From Ophiosphaerella korrae (lineage: Eukaryota; Ascomycota; Dothideomycetes; Pleosporales; Phaeosphaeriaceae): a stretch of 64,000 nt of DNA. Both the position numbers and the translations under genes were made by a program. Location of the stretch: the NCBI GenBank assembly GCA_028456385.1, contig JALNQF010000008.1, forward strand, positions 124,001 through 188,000. The letters are read 5' to 3'. Numbering within the stretch: the first letter of the stretch is position 1; each line of letters starts with the position of its first letter. Below are positions 46,439 to 57,956 of this stretch, piece after piece. The notes under the pieces are model-generated. The model worked only from the letters and a program-made list of their open reading frames with translations, was not told the DNA's origin and made no database searches.

Positions 46439-47971
46439 ATGGCTCAAAACCTCGACCTCGGGCTGCCTCCTACCGCGCCAGAAGGCTATCTAACCCAAGA
46501 CCGGGAAGAGATCCTCCCAACCACTCTCTATACTCTCGTTACTTTGTCAGAAGAAGCGCTGAATGAAGTGGTCCGCGCATGTCAGCCTGAGCACGGAGCT
46601 GAGGAGGTAGATTTCGTGCAACCAGCTCCACAGCCTCACTTCGTCTCCCAACCCCTCAGAGCCGTGTACGATAGCCACTTGCAGCTCTGCTCCCAAGGCA
46701 AATTCGAACATTTCTACTTCATTGTTGTAGTGAGCGAGAACTGGAAGGAGGACGGGGTGCTGCTTGTTACTCTGTACACTGACGACGAGCCTCCTGCTGT
46801 CGACTCGTTCTTTTGCAAGGCTGAGGATGCTGGCTCAATAGTACAAAATCTGCAGATCTCCAATTTAGGTTGGGAAGAAGCGCGAGAATGCTACGAAATT
46901 GGAGTGGAACGCGAGGCCAAGGAGGTCGAAGAGAAGTTTGAGTTACCCACCGATGCGGACGAAGGCCAAAGCGATGATGAAGGCCCAGAGTATCCATCCA
47001 AAAAACCTGCATACGAGTATCTCATACCAATCTATTTCATTGAATCGGTAGATGCAGAGGCCGTGGTCTCAAGTCTTGAAGAAGACGCTCAGGATAAACG
47101 CAACCCCTTCACGGACTATCGCATCCGCAACCAAGGAAGTCTCAAGCCAACGGGCGAAAGTACCAAGGACACAAATACCCTCACCAAACCAGACCCAACC
47201 ATAACTGAAGATCTTGTTGCACAAGCCTGTGCACTACATCCCATCCGCTGCCGTGCAAATAAATGGCTACACAAGACCTACTTCCTTGTCTGCGACAACA
47301 CACAGCCCTATACTTCTGGTCTTGTCATGGTCAAACTCACATGGGATGGCGTTAGCAAGGGTCGATCCAAAACTGAACTACGAGAAATCGGAACCAATGC
47401 TCCTCATGAGACTATTCGTATTCCGGGCAAGGAGAAAGACGGAATACAATACCAGTACGGACTAATCGCGTGCGGCGCGGCTGTTTTCTCTTCCACGCAT
47501 CCTTCATTTGCTATCTTTCAAGTCAACGCACCTGATGGGCCTCATTGGGGGGTAGATGTTGTTGATCCTGTACATTGGGATCGCAAATCACGTGATCAGT
47601 ATTTCATAGTCGCGGGAACGCCTGTCGAAGTTCATCGTTCATCTCCAACTACACCAGAAGAAATAAATGTATACTGGAATTTAGAGGAATCTGTTAATAG
47701 ATTCCCATGGCACTGCTACGACAAGCGCTTCTTGCCACTGTTCAATCGCCAGTACTTCATCTGGTTTGACCATGAGACAGTGAAAGATCAAGGCGTGGTC
47801 ATAGTTCGCTATGACTGGGATATGAATATAGAAAAAAGTGAGAGTGAGCTGTGGGAAATGAGGGGATCACATACGGTGAGGATCATTCGCTTTCCTGCTG
47901 CTGATGCCATGGCGAAGATCCTGGCTGCGGCAAAAGATGGCTCAGATGACTGGGCGTGGGAGACCTATTGA
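46439..47971 (+). CDS. Uncharacterised protein with three diverged internal repeats
   Basis: 510 residues, single exon, with a strong start context (gtctcaccATGG). I do not recognise the family. Three segments share one pattern: about 79-140 (KFEHFYFIVVVSENWKEDGV), about 275-330 (WLHKTYFLVCDNTQPYTSGL) and about 434-490 (FNRQYFIWFDHETVKDQGVV). Each has an aromatic strand, an acidic turn, a second hydrophobic strand, then WD or TDDEP and an EL-E-I/M-G element; the second and third end in HETIRIP and HTVRIIRFP. The linkers are acidic. Repeats of strand-turn-strand type suggest three copies of a small alpha/beta domain. There is no signal peptide or membrane helix. It is probably cytosolic. Confidence 0.7.
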   Translation: MAQNLDLGLPPTAPEGYLTQDREEILPTTLYTLVTLSEEALNEVVRACQPEHGAEEVDFVQPAPQPHFVSQPLRAVYDSHLQLCSQGKFEHFYFIVVVSENWKEDGVLLVTLYTDDEPPAVDSFFCKAEDAGSIVQNLQISNLGWEEARECYEIGVEREAKEVEEKFELPTDADEGQSDDEGPEYPSKKPAYEYLIPIYFIESVDAEAVVSSLEEDAQDKRNPFTDYRIRNQGSLKPTGESTKDTNTLTKPDPTITEDLVAQACALHPIRCRANKWLHKTYFLVCDNTQPYTSGLVMVKLTWDGVSKGRSKTELREIGTNAPHETIRIPGKEKDGIQYQYGLIACGAAVFSSTHPSFAIFQVNAPDGPHWGVDVVDPVHWDRKSRDQYFIVAGTPVEVHRSSPTTPEEINVYWNLEESVNRFPWHCYDKRFLPLFNRQYFIWFDHETVKDQGVVIVRYDWDMNIEKSESELWEMRGSHTVRIIRFPAADAMAKILAAAKDGSDDWAWETY

Positions 47972-49647
47972 GAATATAGAAAGTATAGCATGGAGAGGGC
48001 CTCGAGCTGTGACAAATATCCCTTCAATTCACTCCAACTTTAGAAGACTAGGCGTTGAGGATGCGGACTGTTCCTGAGAACCTTGGTTCTAAAAGACGTG
48101 AAACATCACTCCCGCTATGTCAGAAATTACACCAAAATTCCAAAATATACGCTTTGTGAAAATGTCAAGTTGAGTTAATAACTTAGTGTATGCCACCACA
48201 TTTCCCATTCATTGGAAATCCTGCTTACATACTCGTGTAGATATTGTGTTACTAGTATGAATGAAATAAAATTCGGTGACTAAGGAGCAAGGAGATGACC
48301 AAAATCTTCCTCCCAGGCATGATCTTTCCCCTGCTGTCACTAACTCAAAACACTTGTGTATCGCAGTAAAACCATATCAAATTCCCGCACTTTCTCTGCA
48401 TGTGAATATTAAGGGATCTGGAAGCCAATTCAAGAAAACAGCAGCTACGGGTAGTAAAATATTCGTTTTTATTGAATCGGCTCGGTGGGCGCATGCGATA
48501 AACTGGAATATGTCCAACCATCATCATCATCATCATCACCATTATTATTATGATCGTATTTAGTTCTCACTTCCATGATATATCAATGCTCCACATGTGC
48601 AAATACGATGTGGTAATAGTTTCAATCATTCGACTATGCCTCTTCAGACACGGCGCAACAATGTTAGCATGGAACTTAAATTACTGGATTTGAGCAAATG
48701 TGATAGGTAAGCGCTATAAGAAATGCAACAAAATTCATAAAATTCTGCCAATTTCTTCCTTGAAATATCAAGTGGGTACAGACTCTTAAGCTTTGGTGCT
48801 GTTATGGGCTTGGGCTTTGCCCAAGCCTTGGTCTAGCTTCACCAGGAATACATATAAACCGAACTTGTAGAGCTCTTCCTTCTTTCCTCAAGGTACTCAA
48901 TATACCGGTTATACCTACGAGCATTCACTCTCCTAGCCTAGCACCTAACAGGTGCTCTGGTCGCTAATCGGTTCGGATGCATCCAGGGTTTCTAAGATTG
49001 TATCCACTAACTCCTTCGGCATCGTTGGCATTAGGATCTAAAATTTGACGGTGTAGCTCGAAAACCTATGTAGGTGCATGAAAATTGGGAAAATATGTCT
49101 ACTTGGCTGAGCAGACAAATAGGTTAGGCTGATGTGGCACCGTGGCTGAATGTGTAGCGGGGCGCGTAACATTTGGCCTTGGAAACGTTCGTCTCACAAA
49201 CTTATAATAAAGTCATCGACCGACTTGGGCCGCAATGAGGCGAATAATAGTTTTATTTATTCAAGAGCAAGAACATGTCAAAGGCTGTGTAACGGTAACA
49301 AGCCTTCAGCAGTATTTCGTTGATTCAGCCTGCAGAGGTTGGCCTTTACCTCTGATCTGGTGTCTTCCATATAATGCCCTCATTCTAGTTCGTCTTCGCA
49401 AAATTTCATGCCTCTTCAAACTTACACATTACTTGCGGCCATCTGAAAGCCTACGGAAACCTGGCGACTTATTCAATTTGGATAGCTCATTTAATTGGAA
49501 CATTCATTTGATTCGGAAAGCTGATTCAGACAGCTCATTTTCATGCTTTAGAGACGAATATGTGGCTTTAATTCTGAGCATCAGAGAGAGCAGCCACTCC
49601 AGTGGTTTGATAAATTAAATATGTAAAAAACATAGGTGCAGGTGTAG
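47972..49647. other. Intergenic, repeat-flecked, no gene supported
   Basis: About 1.7 kb, AT-leaning. It contains a short CAT/CAC tract at about 48518-48540 and a hairpin cttgggctttgcccaag near 48809. Small frames occur without domains. Confidence 0.5.
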
Positions 49648-50590
49648 ATGCACTCCTCGAAAGCATACCAAGCAGACATCCTCTAAACGATGGGCGGATG
49701 GACTCACGACGAATCGAAAGAGCAATAGACCTGGGTCTAAACGCAAGTCTGGAAAGCGTACCAAGCATGCGTCCGGCGAAAGATGGGCGGATGGAGTCCC
49801 AACGAGAAACGACACCTACAGCCTCTGGCCTCATCATAAACGCCGCCTAAAAGTCCGCTTCTTGAACGGCAGCACCAAAGGCAAGCAACCGGTCGAGTGC
49901 CTCATCAAAAAAAGCATTATCACGTAATTACCATTCGTTTACAGTTCAAATTTCTCTTTCCCAGCGACACTAGGCCTTCTGATATTCGCATCACTTTCAC
50001 CAACTCTGGTGGTTCATCTGGTTACATTAGTCCTGCTAACGAGACCGTTACCGCGAACAAACCAACCATGAGCTTGAATATCACAACAAGCGTCAGAAGA
50101 TTCAAGCTGATGTTCTGTATGAATTTGGCCACGCGTTGGATCTTGAGCATGAGCACAAACATCCAAGCTACAACCTCAACCTTAGATTTGACGGGTCCGA
50201 GCTGAAGAGAAGGCATAGATACAATGACGCCTTTATCGACCGCAACTATGAAAAGAATCCTGTTATTGGATCTCTGACTACGCCTTACAACACAAAATCC
50301 ATTATGCATTATCGGGTAGAATGTGGAGACACTATGAGCCGCATCAGTTATATTCTGCTCAACACCGTCATTTCAGAAGGGGGCAAGCAACTTCTAATGT
50401 CACTATACCCTGCCAAACCCGATCCTAAACCTAAACCTAGGCTGTCGGATCGTGGAAGTATCCCTGCACCCACAACAACAATGGCTGTTAAAATACTGAG
50501 ACAAAAGACCGAGACAAGACACCCAAGAGCCTCGAAAAGGCCAATCTATATAACCGCAAGCAGAGAAGTATTTTGCAGGGCGGCTACATC
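49648..50590 (+). pseudogene. Broken astacin-like (M12A) zinc metallopeptidase
   Basis: Peptidase homology is spread over three frames. The 5' part (about 49650-49926) includes WADGVPTRNDTYSLWP and VRFLNGSTKGKQPV. A second frame gives SDIRITFTNSGGSSGYI and PTMSLNI (about 49970-50080). The third has the zinc site and Met-turn (about 50100-50420). The astacin motif should start HEFGH; here the first His is Tyr (TAT at 50118) and the Gly before the third region is Asp (GAT at 50139), leaving YEFGHALDLEHEHKHP. The Met-turn SIMHY is intact near 50300. The 5' part includes a duplicated unit of about 90 bases (RWADG twice). Frameshifts, a stop at about 49926 and the lost ligand make an active enzyme unlikely. 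Confidence 0.72.
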
Positions 50591-50609
50591 ATAATTTGTA
50601 GCAGTGGAG

Positions 50610-50880
50610 CGTCATCATCAACGGTAATAGCAAGGTAGATGTATCTGGCTCTAGCACTATAGTTCTCAACAGAAATGGGACTGTTCGCCACACTGGAAGC
50701 GGTACTATCACTGTGGACGGCAATTGTGGTTTGAGATCATTGGCAGCAAATCCGTCATGTTCTCCGGCAAGGGTAAAGGGGAAGTACTTGGAAGTGGCTT
50801 GATGCGGCAATATTGTTCGATTCAAGGTTTTTCTCTTGCGCGGCACCTTGACTTCTTTGGGCATGTGTTCTACATCCCCA
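50610..50880 (+). pseudogene. Gly/Val-rich relic, possibly the C-terminus of the broken peptidase
   Basis: One frame reads VDVSGSSTIVLNRNGTVRHT and GSGTITVDG. A second frame continues with FEIIGSKSVMFSGKGKGEVL, so a frameshift lies near 50728. The repeated V-x-G-S-G-x pattern looks like a beta-rich tail domain. It follows the peptidase relic in the same direction, but linkage is an inference. Confidence 0.4.
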
Positions 50881-51310
50881 TAGATTCAATCCTACCAAGT
50901 AATGAATAAGATTGAGATTGAAGACCATAAGACTAAAGAAAAGTTTTTGCCTGCCGCGGTTATGTCTCTAAAAGGTGGAACAAGGATGATAACCCATGCC
51001 AATCTGTGCCACTACGTCACACACAAGCTCAAATTCTCTATGCTACTGCAATCGACACGACTCTACTCTTGGTAGTGGGGAAGCAGGGAAGCAGGGCAAG
51101 TAGGTAGCGTGGAGACCACTCCATTTCACCTTGACGTATGCACAATTCATCACAGCAGTTCTACTAGATCTGATATATTGATTTACATTTAATATGATAG
51201 ATTAGACTAGTCATCGTATCGATTCTACTAGCCCATTGAATTTGTGCAAGCATTGCACAACTCGGAATCGAAGAAGTCTGCGCAAATCCTTCAGCTGCCT
51301 GTCAATACTC
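50881..51310. other. Intergenic
   Basis: 3' flanks of the peptidase relic and of the GH12 gene. AT-rich around 51170-51230. No gene is seen. Confidence 0.5.
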
Positions 51311-52184
51311 TCAAGTGTTGACGTTAGCGCTGTAGCTCGAAACGGTGTACTTGGCTGGGCCACCCGTGAAAGGCTCAGTGCCTTGTTGGAAGACTAAATA
51401 CGAATATCAGCGCAGTCCAAAACATCCAATCTAAAAACATGGCAACTTACCAATCAAGTGCTGGTTGTTAATTGGGTATCCTTGGTTGCTGGCAAGGTAG
51501 TTGAAGAACAGCTTGAGATCGGCGTTGAAGCTGAACTTCCAGGAGCCATCGGAGGGGATGAAGCTGAAGACCTTCATGTTGCCGTTGGGTCCAACGAACA
51601 GATCCCAGTTATATCCGGCGATGTTGACGGTCGTGACCTTGCTGCCAATTGGCCAGACACTTCCGATGCGTGCAAGCCTTGGTATTGTTAAAAGGGGTCT
51701 GGAGAAAGGATTGAAGGTAAGCTTACCAGACCATGAGTTCATAGTCACCACTGCTCTTGTCGTGGTTGGGGTCAGCAGCCGTGAAGACATCGTACGCAAC
51801 GTTGGCGCGAATGTCTCGCGGTTGGTAGTCCCACTGGATGTTTGTGGGTAGACTCCTGATCTTGCCTATAACGAGGCCCTTTGAAAACTGCTTGCCGACA
51901 TTCGCGTAGCTCTTGACGTTGTCTTGGCCTCCCTGCCACGTCCAGCTGGTGGACCAGCTGACGCCAGAACCGGAAGTGCTCTGAACAGTGGTACACTGGC
52001 TGCCGGAGCTGGCGGACCCCTTGCCCCAGTTGTTGTTGTTGAACTCGTACCCATTGGCTGCGTAGTAGGAGTATTGGCCGCAGAGGGACGCGGCTTGACG
52101 GCGCACTGGAGTAATCGGGGCGGCAACTGGACTAGCAGTGACCGCAGTCAAGATACCAGCCAGAGCAAAGGATTTGAACAGCAT
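51311..52184 (-). CDS. Secreted glycoside hydrolase family 12 endoglucanase / xyloglucanase
   Basis: 255 residues in three exons: 52184..51727, 51677..51451 and 51393..51311 (introns gtaagc..ccaag and gtaagt..atttag). The signal peptide is about 1-18, with a dibasic VRR at 27-29. The GH12 pattern is complete: SLCGQYSYYAANGYEFNNN, VSWSTSWTWQGG, YDVFTAADPNHDKSSGDYEL with nucleophile Glu149 (ELMVW), then LARIGSVWPIGS across the splice, WDLFVGPNGNMKVFSF, and acid/base Glu235 in QQGTEPFTGG from exon 3. It hydrolyses beta-1,4-glucan or xyloglucan in plant cell walls. Some family members are recognised by plant immunity (family knowledge). Substrate preference cannot be decided from sequence alone. 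Confidence 0.93.
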
Positions 52185-54153
52185 CCTGGTTGTTGTGAAT
52201 TGGTAGTTACTGCGGATATAATACAATTATATCTTTCTAGTGGCGTGCAAAATTCTGCATCCGCTTGCACGTCTTTATGCTTTTGCTATTGACCATGATT
52301 CCACTCCTAGGCTCCATACACACTTCATCAGATTTTCGGTACAGAAATTTTAGTTCCCGGTGTCGACTGAGACAAATCACTAGTATAGTCAGCTAGCGTC
52401 TCATGTAAAAATGATTGTCCATCTAATGACTATCTTTTTACTTGGCTAGTGAGCATTCCGACCACAATAGACAAACTAAAGAAGAATGTTTATATTCTTT
52501 CGGCCCTTCGATTCAAAAGTAGAAGGTCCGAGACAGGGGAGGGTATGCACGGACGTACCTTAGCCCAACATTGTTATCAAAACTGCCGGTGGCTTACCCG
52601 GTTTTGCGGGAAATTGTGGAGAAAAACATGGTATTTTAGGTTTTTGTCACTATAATTTCTCCGTTCAGATGTCGACTTACCCCGGATTTGTGGAGGACAT
52701 GACCAGTGATAAGCTGATCTCGACGCCTTCTAGAGTCATCTGACTTGTTCATCTAGCGTGTGGAGCCTAGGCAATTTCAAGAGATGGATACCTAAAGCCG
52801 GTTTGATATGAAAGAGGCTGTTGCGCAACTTGTCATAATGGACGTCACCTTGAGCTGAAGCAGGGTGTTCTTGAGCGGAAATGAAGTCCATCAAAACAGC
52901 TTGATGGCTGAGCAGGTTGATAATTAGAACGAAGTCAGGACTATCAAGCACTTTACAAAAGAACGAACCCATGTTACTTTCCCAAAAAAGGTGACTTTGG
53001 GTAGTTCGGCATTCCCATATAGGCCCAGGGGCTGCCGTGCGCTAGCCCTACCGAGTCAACTAAAAAAACAGTAGTGTCGAGAGAAGCCAGTGTTCTAGCA
53101 ACGAGCGCTTTCTATACTTAATCTTACTAAAGATCAGGGTTTTTTGTACAATAGACTTGTGGTAGACCAGAAGTCCGACCTAAACGGATTATTAGTGATT
53201 TTCCTAGAAGACAAAGTAGAGTAAAAGTCATGTGACGCAAATGGTACTAATGATAGACCTGCCCCGCGCTAGATCTAGTTAGTAATCTATAACAGGCTTC
53301 ACCATGGCCATGAACTATCCCTTCTCACCCGACATGAACCACATGGGCGGGCTGCGCCGATATTAATATGCAAGACAGGACCTCCACATATCGACGAATG
53401 ATGCACGTTCCGTCGACGCCGGACCAGCAGAGGTGACATTACTCGCGGTAAAGGTAGTGTGACGCTATCTGTCGGTATAGCAATGAAAATGGGAATAGCC
53501 ATGGAGCTAGTAGAAAGACATCGGATGCTTTAGAACATAAGAGGTAGCGTCGCAAGTGCCTTGAAAGCTGATCTTCGCCCATGCAACGGACCACGGCTCA
53601 TGCTAGAACTGCAAAGATAAGAACACGGTCCGGATTCCCGAAAAGCAAGTACTTCCTTGATTCTACAACCGGCATTCTTGAAAGTGACACAAGACATCGT
53701 TCTCGTCTATTCCACTGACCAAAATTAAATTGCTGGCCAAGTAGTTGATCAGGCCATGCCCTGAGAACAATCAGCGGCGATTTTAACGTCGAGGTTTCGA
53801 GTATATATCACAATATGGTCGATCTAGTAGGAGCATTGCCTTGGCAATATCTCATTGCAGTTCTCCATCAGTGTGCGATGCTACCTAGGCAGACTCCCAT
53901 AAAACTCTTTGATACAAATAGGTTTAAAATTTTAAGATGAGCTCAATATACCTGCTATACAGTACGGAGTTTGTACTCGATGCGACTGCTCGGTTATCAA
54001 TCTTGACAACTGATGTCTATCTAAGCCGATTTTTAGACACTTCTCTTTGAACTTACAACAAAATGTAAAACACCACCCGGCTTTCAGCAATACACCAAAT
54101 GAGGATCAATGCAACATCTTCCCGAATCCCCGACGCATATGGCTTCATCCGCA
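52185..54153. other. Gene-poor interval
   Basis: Nearly 2 kb. A 78-codon minus-strand frame with an ATG (52972-52736) has no recognisable domain. No repeats or RNA genes are seen. Composition is AT-leaning, as expected next to the decayed region that follows. Confidence 0.5.
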
Positions 54154-55500
54154 TCATGTAGCTTCCGGAAGGGGCCTTTCATTGATCATAGCAATCATTC
54201 TCGCAGTAGCGGCAGAACTCTTATTCTTCCCCGCCCCTGCCACCACAATCTCCAACGACACACGTCTCGTGTCCGGTACCTTCCTCGCCCAAACCGCGAC
54301 TTTCATGGTTCCCTTCTCTACGACACGCGCAATCTCTTGATCTGGGCGCATAACCGGCTTCAGCTGGACAAGATTATCTTTATAGTGTGCGTACAACTTG
54401 TCGTGGATACCGCGCCATCGCCACACATCGACCGCATCAATGGATCAGTATTCTTGCTTACTGTGCCGAAACACAATGGCAAAGCTCGCATCTTTGGCTG
54501 AGAAAACGAGGGCGCCAAGGAAATCGCGTGTATGACTTGCGGAGATGAGGTTCGTACTAGGATCCCAGAAGCCTGGCGGATTGACGATTGTGACTTCCAT
54601 TTGGGGCGGCATTACTATGCGCATTGCACTCTTCTCGATGATTTTCGATTGTGTGAAGGTTAGCTGCTTTTCGATAGTGAAGAGGGTAGTTGTCGTTTGG
54701 ACTTCTTGGGAAGATAGGTGTTGGGGGCGGGCGCGGACAAAGAGGGCTTCGCCAATGCTGCGTAGATAGACACCGTTGGATCGAACGTTTCCGGTTTTCA
54801 CAAAGTAGTGCTGGAGAGGCAGGATTGCAAGGCCGGTGGACTGGTCCCATTCGAGTCCTAGTTCGAAGCGAATACCGCGATTAGTTAGCTGAAATTCACG
54901 TTGTGTGAACATGGGCTTGGCTACAATTGTTTTCATCTCTGAAAAGCATGCTGGCGAGGGTGCCAGTAAACCAGTGTATTGTAGTGTCGTCTTTACATCC
55001 TTCCACATGAAGATGGATAGGTCGGCGCTCTGACTGAGAATGTGCTCTTGGAGGCGAATGAAAGCTTTTGAACCCTCGCTATATAGCATCGGCATGTTTA
55101 TATCAAAGATTCCGAGTAGTGAATAAGCCTTGTCCTCTTCCCTTGTTGCTTCGCGGTTTGAGGCCCATGAAAACTGCTGTGCTAAAGGGAATTCCTCGAG
55201 GCCCTTGGAACGGTTCAAGGCCAGATGGTATATTAGTGGCAGATGGTATTTCAGTGGCCATGGTGGATTTGTTTCCAATGTACTCCTAGACATGGTTGTA
55301 AAAGACTACATCCTTTGGCGCAATTAATTCCTGAAGGCACCAAGACCTCGAGAACCATCTCGCTGCATTAAAAGTCTCTTTCCCAGTTACGTCGGATAAG
55401 ATTGCAAGGCAGACTTTGGCTTTGCGATACTACTTGAACATGAAATTAATGGCTTCACTTAGCACCGCGCTACTATCCTTGTTTATACAAACTCAACCTA
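54154..55500 (-). pseudogene. HET-domain (heterokaryon incompatibility-type) gene relic
   Basis: The order of a HET protein is preserved but broken. It runs from about 55493 with CINKDSSAVLSEAINFMFK, then stop TAG at 55432-55430 where Trp is expected, YRKAKVCLAILSDV, ARWFSRSWCLQELIAPKDVV, and a second TAG at 55288-55286, again at a Trp position. The frame then shifts and continues as AQQFSWASNREATREEDKAY, SLLGIFDINMPMLYSEGSKA and the long C-terminal region. A TGA at 54447-54445 interrupts once more where Trp is expected, after which the same frame stays open to 54154. Weak similarity continues upstream to about 55560, so the original gene had its own N-terminus. Vegetative-incompatibility signalling was the likely ancestral role; it should be non-functional now. 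Confidence 0.78.
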
Positions 55501-55698
55501 TACTTGCGACAACATCGACTTTGTTCAACTGCTTACGTAGCCTGTAATTTTCACTGCCTAGCATTATTTTCAGATCATGTAAGATCCTTCCCTCTAATTT
55601 TTGAAGCTACCTATTTCTATATACTTTGTGGACGCACATCCCTGTAGTCAGACTGCTCAGGCTTGGGGGCCCGAAAATGGACCTTTCTTTCCCTTTCC

Positions 55699-55733
55699 CA
55701 CCCCCCCCGCCCCCCCCCCCCCAAAAAAAAAAA
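55699..55733. repeat. Poly-C/poly-A low-complexity tract
   Basis: Runs of C (8 and about 14) separated by G, followed by about 11 A. A site of likely replication slippage or assembly uncertainty. Confidence 0.85.
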
Positions 55734-56849
55734 TCAAGTCGCCAACCCGAGGAACACCAACCTGGTGCGTAATTAGTATAGAGATCAATGTAATCGGGGT
55801 TATTTTATACCACAACGTTTTTGAAGCTTCAAAGTTGGCTGGAATCGCTTATACTAACTGTTTTCTTGGTGTTGTAGTTCTTCCGGGGGCCCCAACGCGT
55901 ACACACGATGCACACACGTGCGCGTTCTAAGAAGGTGACCTTTGGACAAGGCGTTAATCCCCCAAAGGAGCCATCTCCTTCACATCAGAAGCGTAAGAAG
56001 CCATACACGTTGACTTTGACTTGTTTCTTAAGGACAACCCCGCAGGAGCAACCCCGTTGATGCCAATAAGCAATAATACCCACGTTACTCGACTTATCAC
56101 CGCAACAATTATACAGGAGCGTGGGCTTGCTGGTGTTGTAGCAGCTGAACAGGCTGCTCCTGGGCTCGCTACAGCAATCCGAGATCGATGGAAATGTAAG
56201 GATAGGCACTATAGTAACAACCCATTCGTATGCTGGTACTAGAAAGAGCTAGGCCAATCTATAAGCTATGAATATCACCTCCTAGTTAACGGCAATATTA
56301 TTGCCATATATGCAAGAGATATAGAAAACGGGACAGCAACGATAGACAAGCCATCTAATAATGTACGACTCGCAATCATAAGATCAAGGGATTCAGCCGA
56401 ACAAAAATAGAGATCTCAGAAACGTAGGCGTACTAGCTGCAGTAGTAGTGACAGTAGCAGCGAGATGAAGGCTTTTCAAAGATAATCCTTGCCTGAGAAA
56501 TCCGCCAGTTTCGGCAGGGAGTATCCCGTGAACTAGGAATAGAGAAAGAGAACGAGTCTCCTAAGCCTACATGAGAGGCGTTATGTAAGGAGAACAGGGA
56601 TTCGTCGCATCAAGTATTGGGTCAATGAGCCTGAGGAGGAGCCGTAAACCAGTGAGTTACCCCAGCGACTAATCTTTTGCCCGCGGAGAGTCGATTCCTA
56701 GAAGGAACGCTTGGTAGTTTAGCCTTCTTTTTGCTCAAGGAGAGCCGATTGGGCGCAGGTCAAACAGTAGGAGCTAATAAGGGGTAGCCAATAACTATAT
56801 ATTGCTCTACTACTCGCCGCTAGTAGGATACCCGTACTCTCTAAACTAA
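55734..56849. other. Decayed, probably transposon-derived sequence
   Basis: A plus-strand frame near 56080-56242 reads VTRLITATIIQERGLAGVVA, reminiscent of the helix-turn-helix region of Tc1/mariner transposases. Stops surround it. The remainder has no coding signal. It is close to, but opposite in strand to, the catalytic-domain relic that follows. Confidence 0.4.
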
Positions 56850-57110
56850 TTGCGGCAGTCTATGTTACAACAAGATTGCTGAACAGCATACTCTAATAAT
56901 ACAGCAAAGTCTTCAAAGATCTCAGCCACCTTGTAGCTCTTCTTAATCTAGCTCTTGGGGTGCTTGAACGACTTCTCGATGGGGTTGTAATCGGGGGAGT
57001 ACAGCGGCAAGAACTCTAGTATTAGCTCTCTAATGCAAACCGAACGATAGATCAAGGCGTTGTTTATTATAATAACCGACCTCGGAGCTGGGTATGGGTT
57101 GCACCGCGGT
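56850..57110 (-). mobile_element. Tc1/mariner-type transposase relic (DDE_3 fragment)
   Basis: The minus strand reads YPAPRSVIIINNALIYRSV then LEFLPLYSPDYNPIEKSFKH, the conserved DDE_3 stretch that follows the second catalytic Asp (here the Asp of the usual V-x-D-N is Asn: IINNA). A TAG after PKS sits where Trp is usual. N-terminal catalytic parts are missing. It is a dead fragment of a Tc1/mariner-like element. Confidence 0.72.
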
Positions 57111-57956
57111 ACTTCAGCATGCTGAGGTCTAGCTCACTCGGGTGGCCGACTCACCAGGGAAGTAGAGTCATGTACTCTAGTTAGTTTCATTTGTCAATCT
57201 AAGCATCGAAGACTTCAAGTCATTGTGTTGAAACGGGAATTTTACTTGAGTCAAACTTTCGCCCATGTGCAAGCCTATAGTGGTAGCCCGATTATCAAAA
57301 TAACACTCAATTCTTGTACATATGGCTCAGCATTTTCTGCCACGGCCTCATGGGCCGAGGCCAGTGAACATCGCCACATCTATTGTCAAGGGACAAATTA
57401 GTGATTCCAAAGTGACTAACGTTGACATCAAACTAGTCGATGTTAGCAGTCACTCAGACATGGGACCTTATACTTATTGCACATTCTGTTGCGTCATTGA
57501 CGGGATACTTAGCTATTTTGCTATCAATGGCTTTTCGTATCTAAAGGGAACACACGCATTTGAATTCGATTGTTCAAAAGCTGGAAACTCTTGATTCCGA
57601 GGGCTATTGTGTACCTAGATGTTAATCCAAGCGATGCATAGAAGGCTTTTGAAGTAGATACATGCGAGTGATTTAGGGAGCGACTTGTTATCATGTGACA
57701 TGTATGAGACCCCAACGCTAACGATATCCGTCTAGCGCATGTTACTACAGCAACCCCATGCAAGCACGGGCCTGCGTCTTCAGTTGCTCGACTTTCGAGA
57801 GCAGCACACTGCAGAGATGACAAGCTCGACCCTGGATAATTGATTCCCTCTGTTGCTGAAAGACTTTTTATTTGGGCGCAACTAAACATTCAGCCGGCGT
57901 GAGCGTCTAGCAGACGTCCAAGACAACAAACAACACAGGCTCAAACAGGACCCAAC
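57111..57956. other. Intergenic, upstream of the Polo-like kinase
   Basis: Contains a 90-codon plus-strand frame with ATG (57322-57594) that has no domain and may be non-coding. Otherwise it is the presumed promoter of the kinase. Confidence 0.45.

Noticed and set aside
52736..52972. 78-codon minus-strand frame with ATG
   Set aside because: No domain, signal peptide or splice support in a gene-poor stretch.
57322..57594. 90-codon plus-strand frame upstream of the kinase
   Set aside because: It has an ATG but no domain or composition signal and is adjacent to transposon debris. Left as unassigned.
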